Assembly (NCBI RefSeq): GCF_014323705.1
Contig: NZ_JABVEC010000026.1
Span: forward strand, 1 to 64,000
Direction of reading: 5' to 3'
Length of the DNA: 64,000 nt
Source: Actinomadura alba
Lineage (GTDB): Bacteria > Actinomycetota > Actinomycetes > Streptosporangiales > Streptosporangiaceae
Shown here one piece after another: positions 14,605-23,127 of the stretch (its first letter is position 1; every line of letters starts with the position of its first letter). The position numbers and the translations under genes are program-made. The notes beneath the pieces were generated by a model that made no database searches, was not told the origin of the DNA, and saw only the letters and a list, made by a program, of their open reading frames with translations.

Positions 14605-16467
14605 ATGCGAATCCGACGGGAACGGGGGAAGGCGGTCGCGGTCATCATCGCGGCCGCCGGGCTGCTGGCGGCCACCGCCGGCGGCGCCGCCGGGTCGCCC
14701 GGCATCCCTCCGGGACCCGCACCCGGCGAGAGGGCCGCGCTCGCGCAACCGGCCGCGGTCACCACCGCGTTGTCGAACTGGGCCAAGCGGCAGCGCTCCG
14801 CAGATGCGACCCGAAGGAAGCAGCGGACGGCCGCGACCGCGAAGACCACCACGACCAAGGCCACCACGGCCACGACGGCGCGAACCGTCCAGGGCGGCGT
14901 CCTCGGACCGGGCCGGCAGCAGGGCCTGCGGGCGGCGGCACAGCCCAACACCCTGATCCTCTACGACACGGCGGGGCCGTACGGCTTCCTGGGCGAGCTG
15001 TACGCCATGGCCACCGCCAACCTGGCCGGGCACTTCGGCGCGGTGGCCACCAAGCCGGTCTCGCAGTACACCGCCGGACAGGTGAACCAGTACACCGCGA
15101 CGATCTACATCGGCTCCACCTACTACGGGGGTGACATCCCCGACGCGATCCCGAACGCCTTCTACTCCGACGTCGCGACGAGCAGCAGGCCGGTCATCTG
15201 GATGAACGACAACATCTGGAACCTCGCCGGCAAGGTGGGCGTGCCAGCGTTCACCGCGCGCTACGGCTGGGACCCGACCACGTCCTACTTCGACGTCGGC
15301 GGCTCGGTCGGCAAGGTGACGCAGGTCGACTACAAGACCCAGCCGCTGGGCCGCAGCATCCCGGCCGGCGCCGACAGCGGGATCCTCCGGCCGAACATCC
15401 TCACCGGGGGCGGCCAGCCGGCCGTGACCACCCTGGCCGAGGCGGTCGACACGAGCACGTCACCGAACACGAGGTTCCCCTGGGCGGTCCGGTCGAGCAA
15501 CCTCACCTACATCGGTGAGATCCCCTACACCTACTTCAACGAGTCGGACCGGGCCATCGCGTTCTACGACCTGCTGTTCGACGCGCTCGCACCCGAAACA
15601 CCAACGCGCCACCGGGCGATGCTCAGGCTGGAGGACATCAGCCCGGGCAGCGACCCGGACCAGCTGATGGAGATCGCCCGGTATCTCGACCAGGAGAACA
15701 TCCCGTACGGATTCCAGGTGATCCCTGTCTACACCGACCCGAAGGGGGCCTACAACGGCGGCACCGCCGAGACGACGACGCTCCAGCAGGCGCCCGAAGT
15801 GGTGGCTGCACTCCGATTCATGCTGGCCAACGGCGGCACGATCATTAACCACGGATACACCCACCAATACCGTGACGCCGACAACCCCTACAACGGTGTC
15901 ACCGGCGACGACTTCGAGTTCTTCCGGGCCCACGTCGACAGCGCCGACAATGTGATCTACGACGGCCCGGTGCCGGAGGACTCCACCCTCTGGGCGACGA
16001 GCCGCATTCTCAGCGCCAAGACGGCGTTCACGCTCAACCTGCTGCCCACGCCGAGACTTTGGACGACCCCGCACTACGCGGCGTCCGCCACCGACTACGG
16101 CGTGATCAACCAGCACTACGCCGCCCGGTACGAGCGCAGCCTGTACTTCGCGGGCCAGCTAACCCCGGCACCGATCAACCCGCAGGTCTACATGGGCCAG
16201 TACTTCCCGTATCCGGTCAGGGACGTCTACGGCTCGAAGGTGCTGCCGGAGAACCTCGGCAACTACGAGCCCGACTCCTACAACAACCGTCCGCCCCGGC
16301 TGCCGGCCGACATGATCAACTCGGCCAGGCTGAACCTGGCCGTACGTGACGGCTTCGCCAGTTTCTTCTACCACCCGTACTATCCGGTCGCCCCGCTCCG
16401 CGAGACCGTGCAGGGCATCCGCGCCCTGGGCTACACGTTCGTCGACCCGGCGTCCGTCATCCCGTAG
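14605..16467 (+). CDS. Secreted polysaccharide deacetylase-like protein (DUF2334)
   Basis: 620 residues from ATG 14605, which has GGGGG 8 nt upstream; the frame is open further left but the signal peptide (RRERGKAVAVIIAAAGLLAA) starts here. A Thr/Ala/Lys-rich linker (KTTTTKATTATTART) spans residues ~85-110. The catalytic region has MLRLEDISPGSDP, giving a metal-binding Asp, and later INHGYTHQY, an HxxxH pair, as in NodB-like/DUF2334 deacetylases. It should act outside the membrane, removing acetyl groups from N-acetylated sugar polymers. Being divergent from a PgaC-like synthase, the exopolymer is the likely substrate, comparable with PgaB/IcaB. Full length is longer than minimal deacetylases because of an N-terminal beta domain. 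Confidence 0.8.
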   Translation: MRIRRERGKAVAVIIAAAGLLAATAGGAAGSPGIPPGPAPGERAALAQPAAVTTALSNWAKRQRSADATRRKQRTAATAKTTTTKATTATTARTVQGGVLGPGRQQGLRAAAQPNTLILYDTAGPYGFLGELYAMATANLAGHFGAVATKPVSQYTAGQVNQYTATIYIGSTYYGGDIPDAIPNAFYSDVATSSRPVIWMNDNIWNLAGKVGVPAFTARYGWDPTTSYFDVGGSVGKVTQVDYKTQPLGRSIPAGADSGILRPNILTGGGQPAVTTLAEAVDTSTSPNTRFPWAVRSSNLTYIGEIPYTYFNESDRAIAFYDLLFDALAPETPTRHRAMLRLEDISPGSDPDQLMEIARYLDQENIPYGFQVIPVYTDPKGAYNGGTAETTTLQQAPEVVAALRFMLANGGTIINHGYTHQYRDADNPYNGVTGDDFEFFRAHVDSADNVIYDGPVPEDSTLWATSRILSAKTAFTLNLLPTPRLWTTPHYAASATDYGVINQHYAARYERSLYFAGQLTPAPINPQVYMGQYFPYPVRDVYGSKVLPENLGNYEPDSYNNRPPRLPADMINSARLNLAVRDGFASFFYHPYYPVAPLRETVQGIRALGYTFVDPASVIP

Positions 16468-16511
16468 ACACGGTCATCACCGTGGACACGGTCATCCCGT
16501 AGGCACGGCAA

Positions 16512-16540
16512 GGGGCCGGTGCCCCCCGCTCACCGGCCCC
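16512..16540. terminator. Bidirectional terminator hairpin
   Basis: GGGGCCGGTG (16512-16521) and CACCGGCCCC (16531-16540) form a perfect 10-bp stem with a 9-nt loop between the convergent deacetylase and glycosidase genes. The stop codon of the minus-strand gene (16530-16532) lies inside the hairpin. Just before it, CCGT-GACACGGTCATC-type units repeat with ~18-bp period (16464-16505). Confidence 0.7.
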
Positions 16541-17576
16541 GCCACCACCGGCGTACGACCTGCTCGGCCGGCTTGCCGTGCGGTGAGTACGCCAGGGGTG
16601 GCGGAGTCTCGCCGGCGTCCGGCCAGTCGTCCCACATCCACCAGTGGACGCCGGCCCACCACGGCTGCCCGCTGAACCCCTTGAGCAGTGCCTCGTAGGC
16701 GGCGGCCTGCTCCTCGTCGCCGCGCACCTCGCTGATCGTCCACGAGTACGGCCGGGTCGTGGCACCTCGCTGGCTGACATAGCCGGCCTCGGTGAACAGG
16801 ATCTTGCGCCGGTGCTCGGCGGAGAACGCCGCGAGCCGCATCGCGATCGGCCGCCAGGCTCGCCGCAGCGCCGCCGGATCGGTCGTCGGGCGGTCCGCGA
16901 TCGGCCAGTACGCATCGATCCCGATGAGGTCGAGGGCGTCCCAGAACCGTACGCGGGCGTACTCGTCGTAGTTGGCGGCGTAGACGAGCGGCCCGCCGAA
17001 CCGCTCCCGTGCGGCGGTGATGACGGCCAGCCATTCGGGTCGCTCGGCCGAGAGCCCGGCGAGTTCGGTGCCCACCGCGAACTCGGTGGCGCCGGCCTCC
17101 CTCGCCAGTCCGGCGTAGTGGACGATGAGGCGGGTGTACGCGGCGAACCAGCGGCCCCGGTCGGCCGGCCGGATGGTCGCCCGGTCCTGCCCGTCCAGCA
17201 GATCGACGTGCGGCTTGAGCAGCACCTTGAGCCCGGCGGCCCGGGCGAGGCCGATGATGTGGCGGACGCCGTCGTCACTCGCCGTCTCGTCGGTGCGGCG
17301 CGGCTCGCCGTCGCGCGGGTCCTGCTGATACCAGGTCGGGTTGAGCTGCAGCCAGCTCGCACCCGTGTCGGCGATCGCCTTGACGTAGGCGGCGGCGTGC
17401 GGCCCGTCGTAGTCCCCGGTGCTCCACGACGGGAGGGCGAAGCCGCGCCGCTGCGCCTGGATCGCGGGGGACGACCGCTCCGCCGAACCCGGCGCGCAAC
17501 CGGTCACGGCGGCCAGCGCGGCGCCCGCCAGCGCGAGCCATGAGCCGCCACCTCGTAATGCCCCCCGTACACGCAT
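16530..17576 (-). CDS. Lipoprotein glycoside hydrolase, TIM-barrel GH113-like
   Basis: 348 residues from ATG 17576. The signal peptide ends in a lipobox (ALAAVTGC), so the mature protein is tethered to the outer face of the membrane. The barrel contains SWLQLNPTWYQQDP, GLKVLLKPHVDLLDGQ, ATEFAVGTELAGLS (probable acid/base Glu), LIGIDAYWPIAD and KILFTEAGYVSQRGA (probable nucleophile Glu), then VHWWMWDDW near the end. This matches GH113/GH5-like enzymes that cleave beta-mannan or related chains. It lies convergent to the deacetylase. With the neighbouring synthase, epimerase and deacetylase it would complete a make-modify-trim set, as the hydrolase half of PgaB does in PNAG systems. Substrate unproven. 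Confidence 0.8.
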   Translation of the reverse strand: MRVRGALRGGGSWLALAGAALAAVTGCAPGSAERSSPAIQAQRRGFALPSWSTGDYDGPHAAAYVKAIADTGASWLQLNPTWYQQDPRDGEPRRTDETASDDGVRHIIGLARAAGLKVLLKPHVDLLDGQDRATIRPADRGRWFAAYTRLIVHYAGLAREAGATEFAVGTELAGLSAERPEWLAVITAARERFGGPLVYAANYDEYARVRFWDALDLIGIDAYWPIADRPTTDPAALRRAWRPIAMRLAAFSAEHRRKILFTEAGYVSQRGATTRPYSWTISEVRGDEEQAAAYEALLKGFSGQPWWAGVHWWMWDDWPDAGETPPPLAYSPHGKPAEQVVRRWWRGR

Positions 17577-17628
17577 CGGCCGCGTCCCCCTCGTGAGCCC
17601 GGTCTCCACGGTGCACGCAGGCTCGACG

Positions 17629-18306
17629 CTACCCGCCGAGCGGGATGGCGGCGATACGTTCCCACCGATACAGGTGATCGACACGTTCCTGGGCCACCAA
17701 TTGCACGTCACGGACGGCCAGCGGGCACGGTCCTGGACGCGGCGTCAATGCTTCGATGATCGGTGTGGCAGAGCCATCACTGTTGCTGTAGGCAACCGAC
17801 AGGTGAGGCGTCCAGTCTGGTTCGTCGGCGAGTTGGTGGACCGCGACCTCCTTGGCGATCGCATCTCGAATGCCCGCGCGGACCGCATCGAGCGCGCGGG
17901 GTGGATGGATCCCCAGCGCCACGCCCTCGTCATGAAACAGCACCCGCTGGAGCCCAACCGTGACGGGGCTGAGTACCTGCAGGTGCTTGGCCGCAGAGGC
18001 CGTCATCGCTGTGATCTCCGCCGTGCTGATCTCGTCAGCGAATCCGATGATCTGCGTAGTGATGTGCAGCCATTCGGTGGGGACCAGGTCGAGGCCAGGC
18101 AAGTGTGCGAGCTGGCCTCGGCACTTGCCGGCGAGGGCATGCACTCCAGGTTGGTCGTCAACGAGGATGTGCCAAACCAGCAGTCGGCGGCCTGGTCGTA
18201 CGCCTGGCCGCCACCACCAGTGATCGCGCATCCGTTCCGGCATGGGACTCACGGCGCACCTCCGCCCGTGATGGCCTCGTGCTCCAACGATCCGGATCGG
18301 AGGCAT
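17629..18306 (-). CDS. 2'-5' RNA ligase / phosphodiesterase-like protein
   Basis: 225 residues from ATG 18306. Two H-x-T/S motifs of the 2H phosphoesterase fold are visible: EWLHITTQIIG (residues ~81-91) and DWTPHLSVAYSNSD (~168-181). LigT-type members open 2',3'-cyclic phosphates or 2'-5' linkages in RNA; the cellular substrate is unknown. The N-terminus is basic and Trp-rich (MRDHWWWRPGVRPGRRLLVW). The ATG comes one base after the stop of the MFS gene, so the two are probably co-translated. G+C content and codon use look somewhat lower than in the EPS locus. Confidence 0.8.
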   Translation of the reverse strand: MPPIRIVGARGHHGRRCAVSPMPERMRDHWWWRPGVRPGRRLLVWHILVDDQPGVHALAGKCRGQLAHLPGLDLVPTEWLHITTQIIGFADEISTAEITAMTASAAKHLQVLSPVTVGLQRVLFHDEGVALGIHPPRALDAVRAGIRDAIAKEVAVHQLADEPDWTPHLSVAYSNSDGSATPIIEALTPRPGPCPLAVRDVQLVAQERVDHLYRWERIAAIPLGG

Positions 18307-18307
18307 G

Positions 18308-19576
18308 TTAGTCACGGTGGTCAGTGTGCTCAGCTTTCAGCCGGCGTTGCAATGCGGTGAGGCAGGCGGCGATGAGGCCGAGGGCCAGTGTGGTGGTGGC
18401 GGACAACAGGAGGGTTTCGCGTGCGCCGAGGGTGGCGACCAGAGGACCGCCGAGCATGGTGCCCAGCGGCACCGACAGCACGGTGACCGCTCCGTTGGCG
18501 GCGAGTACCTGTGGGAGCAGCGCGGTGGTCGTGGTGCGCTGGAACAGCGCCAATGAGATCGACATGTAGGGCCCCCAGGTCAAGCCTGCGACCGCGAACG
18601 AGGTCAGGGCGAGGACGGTGGGGGCGGCGAGCCCCAGTGGCAGCATGGCGGTCCCGAACCCCAGCACGATGCCGATGAGGGTCGGCCATAGCGACCAGCG
18701 ACGCAGGTAGCCGACCGCCAGTCCTCCGATCACGGCGCCGATTCCGAATGCCGTGTAGTAGGCACTGAGCATGGTGGCCGAGCCGTGTAGATCCTCGGTG
18801 ACGTGGATGGGCAGGGCCACCAGGACCGGCCCGAAGCAGAAGAAGAACCCGAAGGTGAGTGCGAGCAGGCCAAGCCGAGTGCGGTCGCGGCGGATAACGC
18901 TGAAGCCGGCGGCGCGGGACGCGCCGGCCTCGATTGGGTCGGCTCGGCCGATCCGCGGCATGGCGAAGCGGTAAGTGGCCGCGAGCACCGCGAAGGTGGC
19001 GGCGTCGATGGCGATGACGGTGGCCGCACCGCCCCAGCTGATGAGGATGCCGGCCAGTGGAGGACCGACGATGGTTGCCAGCTCGGTGATGGTGGTGAGC
19101 ACGGCGTTGGCCGGGAGATGGTGTCGTTGGGGAAGGAGTTCGGCAATCATGGTGTAGCGTCCGGCCGAACCCCAGGAGTGCAGCAACGAAGACACCGCCA
19201 GGAGAGCGACGTAGAGGCCGATGCTCAGCGTCCCGAACGCGTAGGCCACGGGGATCGCTGCCAGCGCGGCGGCTCGTAGGATCGCGTCCCAGCCGGCCAG
19301 TTGCGCCCCGTGGCGTCCGCGCAGGAGGCGGCCGAACAGCAAGGCGCCGGCCGCGCTTGGCAGGGTGTATGCCGCCACCGCGATCGCCACCCACGTGCCG
19401 TGCTGCTCGCTGGGCGCCAATTGCAACGCCAGCCAGGTCACCGCGACGAGGGCCATGCCGTCACCGAGGGCGGACACCGCCAACCCGGGAAGTAACCGCC
19501 GCAACAATGGGTGAGTGACTACGGGCCAGTAAGGCGAAGAACGCGGGAACCGGCGCATCACTACTTGAGGGCTCAT
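18308..19576 (-). CDS. MFS transporter (drug-efflux type)
   Basis: 422 residues from ATG 19576, 12 predicted membrane segments. LPGLAVSALGDGMALVAVTWLALQL in the first helices, AGALLFGRLLRGRHG in the loop 2-3 position and AVIGGLAVGYLRRW in the second half fit the MFS_3/EntS-like exporter group. It probably expels a small hydrophobic compound using the proton gradient. The frame continues upstream to 19723 without conserved content. It is followed within one base by the RNA-ligase-like gene. No adjacent regulator is present; substrate not predictable. Confidence 0.85.
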   Translation of the reverse strand: MSPQVVMRRFPRSSPYWPVVTHPLLRRLLPGLAVSALGDGMALVAVTWLALQLAPSEQHGTWVAIAVAAYTLPSAAGALLFGRLLRGRHGAQLAGWDAILRAAALAAIPVAYAFGTLSIGLYVALLAVSSLLHSWGSAGRYTMIAELLPQRHHLPANAVLTTITELATIVGPPLAGILISWGGAATVIAIDAATFAVLAATYRFAMPRIGRADPIEAGASRAAGFSVIRRDRTRLGLLALTFGFFFCFGPVLVALPIHVTEDLHGSATMLSAYYTAFGIGAVIGGLAVGYLRRWSLWPTLIGIVLGFGTAMLPLGLAAPTVLALTSFAVAGLTWGPYMSISLALFQRTTTTALLPQVLAANGAVTVLSVPLGTMLGGPLVATLGARETLLLSATTTLALGLIAACLTALQRRLKAEHTDHRD

Positions 19577-19719
19577 CCAGCAACCTGACCCCGTATCGTG
19601 ATCGCGATCAACGATTCTCACGTTCAGCGAAATCAGCTCAAAGCCGAAAGCCGGACCACTTCGCGGCGTCTGCTCCGTGAGCTGGAAAGACGGACGTCCG
19701 TCTCTCGTCACGGGTCGGG

Positions 19720-19860
19720 TCATGATGGGCGGGCAGCAGCTCCCCCTGGGTTGCCGTTTCTGATCATGCGGCGCAGGCTGGTGCGGGCCGCGGCCAGGTC
19801 GGTGTGCAGGCTGGCGGCAGTTACATGCACGCGCCCCTCAGCCCACGCGTCGCCTAGCAT
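19720..19860 (-). CDS. Possible small ORF or gene remnant
   Basis: 46 residues from an ATG at 19860, divergent from the HAD gene 6 bases away. The stretch SLHTDLAAARTSLRRMIRNG has good high-G+C codon use and an amphipathic helix pattern, unlike an accidental frame, but there is no ribosome site and no domain. It could be the surviving tail of a decayed gene. Confidence 0.25.
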   Translation of the reverse strand: MLGDAWAEGRVHVTAASLHTDLAAARTSLRRMIRNGNPGGAAARPS

Positions 19861-19866
19861 GCGTGC

Positions 19867-20568
19867 GTGCGAACTCTGGTGCTCTGGGACATCGACCACA
19901 CGCTGATCAGCATCGACGGACTCAGCCGAGAGATTTACGGCGAGGCATTCCACGAGGTCACCGGGCGGCCCATGGACAAGCTCGCGGACATGGCGGGCAA
20001 GACCGACCGCGCGATCGTCTCCGAGACGTTGCGGCTCCACGGGATCGCACCCGCCGCGGAGGTCATAACCGCCTTCGCCGACGTTTTGGCCGCTGCTTTC
20101 ACGGCGCGGCAAACCGAGATCAAGAAACGTGGTCGGGAGCTGCCCGGGGCCCGCACAGCGCTGACGGAACTGGCCGCTCGAACTGACACCGTCCAGTCGG
20201 TTCTCACCGGCAACATGAAGCCGATCGCCGTCTGCAAGCTGACGGCTTTCGATCTGCAAGGCTTCGTCGACTTCGAGGTCGGCGCATACGGCCTCGATGA
20301 CGCTGCCAGGGCGCCGCTTGTTGGACTGGCTCGCCAGCGTGCGAAGCAAAAGTACGGGGAGACCTTCAACGCCTCCACGACAGTTCTGATCGGTGATACA
20401 CCGAACGACGTGGACGCCGGGCATCGCGGTGGCGCGCGCGTGGTGGCCATGGCGACCGGCGCTAGCGACGCGGATGAGCTGCGCGCGGCAGGCGCCGAGA
20501 TCGTGCTACCAGACCTCACCGACACCGATGCCGTAGTCCGAGCGATCCTTCAGGTCAGTACGACTTGA
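19867..20568 (+). CDS. HAD-superfamily hydrolase
   Basis: 233 residues. Motif I is LVLWDIDHTLI (nucleophile D8, acid/base D10), motif II LTGNMKP, motif III lies around the lysines KQKYGE, and motif IV is LIGDTPNDVDAG with two metal-binding aspartates. A helical cap inserted after motif I (residues ~17-90) makes it a C1-cap phosphatase of the phosphoglycolate phosphatase/beta-phosphoglucomutase type. Substrate unknown. The GTG start has TAGCAT at 19855-19860 exactly 6 nt upstream and no ribosome site, so the mRNA is probably leaderless. It stands alone between two doubtful short minus-strand frames. Confidence 0.88.
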   Translation: MRTLVLWDIDHTLISIDGLSREIYGEAFHEVTGRPMDKLADMAGKTDRAIVSETLRLHGIAPAAEVITAFADVLAAAFTARQTEIKKRGRELPGARTALTELAARTDTVQSVLTGNMKPIAVCKLTAFDLQGFVDFEVGAYGLDDAARAPLVGLARQRAKQKYGETFNASTTVLIGDTPNDVDAGHRGGARVVAMATGASDADELRAAGAEIVLPDLTDTDAVVRAILQVSTT

Positions 20569-20647
20569 CCTGGTCGACGAACTCGCGGATTTCCGGGACG
20601 TCATAGAGCTCGAGCTTGGCCACCAGCTCGGAGATTCCCGCCATCAT
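20555..20647 (-). CDS. Possible 30-residue ORF or gene remnant
   Basis: The frame ends in ELVAKLELYDVPEIREFVDQ then VKSY and overlaps the HAD gene end by 14 bases. Codon use is typical of real genes in this genome and the peptide looks like a genuine C-terminal helix, but nothing upstream continues it convincingly. Probably a fragment of a lost gene; a real micropeptide cannot be excluded. Confidence 0.2.
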   Translation of the reverse strand: MMAGISELVAKLELYDVPEIREFVDQVKSY

Positions 20648-20750
20648 GCCGTGACGGCGCGGAACCCGGCCTGCGCGGGCACCGGTCCGCGCTGATCCCC
20701 CAAGGGCGCGGGCCCGAACGGACCCGCGCCCCCGGGCGGGGCTCATCGGC

Positions 20751-22310
20751 TCAGAAACCGGCCGTGATCCGGGTGAACTCCCATTGCTGCTGCGCCACGC
20801 CGCTGCAGTGCGCGACGACTCCGCCGCCGGGGCACGGCCGGTCGCGGTTGACCGACCAGAACGCCAGACGCGCGAGGCCCCTGGCCTTGGCCCAGTCGCG
20901 GATCTGCGTCCAGGCGGCCGCGGACGTGGTCTCCTGCTGGTCGGACAGTCCGTTCATACCGGAGATGCCCATGTGGCCGTACGCGGTGGAATCGGACCAG
21001 CCGAACGCCGCCTTCAGGGCGTTCTTGAGCCCTTCCGAGGCGCTGACGGTGCTCTGGTACATGTTCGCCCCGCCGCCGAAGTTGAACGGCATGATCGTGA
21101 ACACGTCCACGCCGGCCTGCAGTTCCGCCGCACGGTTGATCAGCCGGGTACCCCACCAGCTCGGCCCCGAGGTCGAGGTGCCGAAGGTGAGGATCGTCGT
21201 GATCCCGGGGTTGTTCTGCTTCACGATCTTCAGCGCACCGAGGATCCGGTCCTGGACGGCCTCGTTCTCGAACTCGTCGGTGTTCTCGATGTCGACGTCG
21301 ATCGCCTTGAGTCCGTACGCGTCGATCACCTGCTGGTAGGCGCCGGCGAGCGCCTGCGGCGTCGAGCAGTTCGGGCCGAGCTTGTTGCCGCTCCAGCCGC
21401 CGATCGAGGGGACGATGTCGCCGCCGCCCGCCCGGATCTGCGAGATCGCCTGGGCGTCCGCCCCGCCCTGCAGCGGGCGGTTGCCGTCCCACGCCGGGGC
21501 GCAGCCGCCACCCGAGAGGATGAACGCCATGGTGAACCAGCGGATCCCGGTCGCGCTCATCACCGTGGAGGGGCTGGGCGGGTCACCCCATCCCACGTAG
21601 AGGTACGGTGCCGCCCGCATGCCGTTCGGGGACGGGTTGGTGCAACCGGTGGTGGTGCCGGTGACCTCCGCGCTCGACGGGGACTCGCCGGCCGAGTTGT
21701 AGGCCCTGACCGTGTAGGTGCGGGTCGAGCACGCGGCCAGCCCCGCGATCGTGGCGCTGGTGCCGGTGACGCTCGCGCGTACGGTGCCGCCCTCGTAGAC
21801 GCGGTAGCCGGTCACCGTGCCGCCGACGGCCGACCAGGCGAGCGAGATCGAGGAGCTCGTGGTGCCCGTCACCCGCAGGCCGCCGGGCGTGGCGGGCACG
21901 CCGGGCCCGGGGTCACCGCCGCCGCCGCAGGGCGCGCCGTTGAGCGTGCAGCCCGTCGGGCTTGCCGAGCCTGAGGCGACGAAGCCGAACGAGGCCGACG
22001 CACCGGGTGCCAGCGTGCCGTTGTAGTCACGATTCGTGAACGTGTAGTGGCCGCCCGACGTGGTGAGCAGCGCGTCCCAGTAGGTGCCGATCGTCGTGCC
22101 GGAGGCCAGGTCGAACTCGACCCGCCAGCCGGTGATCGTCGAGTTGGTTCCGTTGGTGATCGTGTACTTGCCCTCGAACCCCGATCCCCAGTCGGCGCTC
22201 TTGGCGAAGGTCGCGGTCGCCGACGCGGCCTGCGCGCCGGCCGGCGCCAGGAGCGCCAGGAGGGTCGTCGAGATCGTGGTCAGGACGAGAAGGATCAATG
22301 AACGTCGCAA
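20751..22310 (-). CDS. Secreted chitinase: CBM2 - fibronectin III - GH18
   Basis: 519 residues. The likely start is TTG 22310 with GAGG 9-10 nt upstream, giving a signal peptide (LILLVLTTISTTLLALLAPAG..AQA). Residues ~30-130 form a family 2 carbohydrate-binding module (SADWGSGFEGKYTITNG, GWRVEFDLASGTTI). A Pro/Gly linker and a fibronectin III domain (~150-235, PGGLRVTGTTSSSISLAW) follow. The GH18 barrel has SIGGWSGN and the catalytic LKAIDVDIENTDEF, a DxxDxDxE-type motif ending in the acid Glu, and ends with LARLAFWSVNRDRPC. This is the Streptomyces ChiC/ChiD-like bacterial type with weak-exo features, degrading chitin outside the cell. A palindrome at 22453-22465 lies in its promoter. Confidence 0.95.
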   Translation of the reverse strand: MRRSLILLVLTTISTTLLALLAPAGAQAASATATFAKSADWGSGFEGKYTITNGTNSTITGWRVEFDLASGTTIGTYWDALLTTSGGHYTFTNRDYNGTLAPGASASFGFVASGSASPTGCTLNGAPCGGGGDPGPGVPATPGGLRVTGTTSSSISLAWSAVGGTVTGYRVYEGGTVRASVTGTSATIAGLAACSTRTYTVRAYNSAGESPSSAEVTGTTTGCTNPSPNGMRAAPYLYVGWGDPPSPSTVMSATGIRWFTMAFILSGGGCAPAWDGNRPLQGGADAQAISQIRAGGGDIVPSIGGWSGNKLGPNCSTPQALAGAYQQVIDAYGLKAIDVDIENTDEFENEAVQDRILGALKIVKQNNPGITTILTFGTSTSGPSWWGTRLINRAAELQAGVDVFTIMPFNFGGGANMYQSTVSASEGLKNALKAAFGWSDSTAYGHMGISGMNGLSDQQETTSAAAWTQIRDWAKARGLARLAFWSVNRDRPCPGGGVVAHCSGVAQQQWEFTRITAGF

Positions 22311-22452
22311 TGTGGGTCCTCGGGCGGTGGGGGCGAGGCGTGAGGACTTGCGTCCTGGCTCCCGGCGGGGGAGGGAGAGAGCGTGCCGTTCACCCGGCCG
22401 GCAGGGGGGCGCGCGCGGCATGGCGGATCCTCCTGGAGCAGACCTTACTAAT

Positions 22453-22465
22453 AGTAAAGTTTACT
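22453..22465. promoter_or_regulatory. Palindrome in the chitinase promoter region
   Basis: AGTAAA-G-TTTACT is a perfect 13-bp dyad in an A+T-rich patch (22440-22482) about 145 bp upstream of the chitinase start, next to a partial repeat GTTTACTGTTTGTTTACC. It resembles operators of ROK/LacI-type sugar regulators and differs from the known DasR dre site. The binder is not encoded in the window. Confidence 0.5.
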
Positions 22466-22566
22466 GTTTGTTTACCGACCATAACCGCTCCGCGCCCCGC
22501 CGACAAGGCCCCGTTTCAACGGCCGACTTGGAGCCCAAGGAGGCCTTCCACGCCCTGGCCGACGGC

Positions 22567-22983
22567 CTACTCCCGCTGAGATCCCGGCCCGGGCAGGCCG
22601 CCCTCCGGCTCCTCATCCGGCGACGCCCGCAGCACCTCCGCCAGCACCGCCGCGTGGCTGTGCTCGACGTCCCGGGTCGCGGTGAGCAACGTGACCGGCC
22701 CGGAGCTCGCGAGCCGCCGGAGCCGGTCCAGCGCCCGCTCCCGGTCGGGCTCGCGCAGTTCATCCTCATAACGGCGGCGGAAGTCGGCGAACCGCTCCGG
22801 CCGGTGGCCGTACCACTGGCGCAGCTCGGTCGAAGGTGCCGCCTCTTTGCACCATTCGTCGAAGCCGGCCTCGGCCTTGGCCATTCCCCGTGGCCACATG
22901 CGGTCGACGAGCACGCGGGTGCCGTCCTCCGGCGCCGGGTCGTCGTACACCCGGCGCACTCGTACCTCGACAGCCCCCGTCAT
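22567..22983 (-). CDS. DUF488 family protein
   Basis: 138 residues from ATG 22983. VRRVYDDPAPEDGTRVLVDR, MWPRGMAKAEAGFDEWCKE, PSTELRQWYGHRPERFADF and PVTLLTATRDVEHSHAAVL are the four conserved blocks of DUF488/YeaO-like proteins. Biochemical role is unknown; the family is often found near stress genes. It is convergent with nothing and divergent from the sigma-factor operon. An open frame continues upstream to 23607, but it is antisense to the sigma gene and lacks conserved content. Confidence 0.88.
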   Translation of the reverse strand: MTGAVEVRVRRVYDDPAPEDGTRVLVDRMWPRGMAKAEAGFDEWCKEAAPSTELRQWYGHRPERFADFRRRYEDELREPDRERALDRLRRLASSGPVTLLTATRDVEHSHAAVLAEVLRASPDEEPEGGLPGPGSQRE

Positions 22984-23127
22984 CGCACCCCCGGCGTCTC
23001 GTATTCCCGCCGGCCGGCACCGGCAACCGCACCGATGCCCGGCGGCAGTGCGGGCTTGAAGTCGTTGGACGTGTAACGCTCGCTTTCGTCCGGACATCTG
23101 CCGGGATAGCCCCTGGAAGGAGACAGC

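Noticed and set aside
6555..17750. 15-base identity GACGCGGCGTCAATG at 6555-6569 and 17736-17750
   Set aside because: A match of this length between two places in 64 kb of biased DNA is expected by chance, and the second copy lies inside a coding region.
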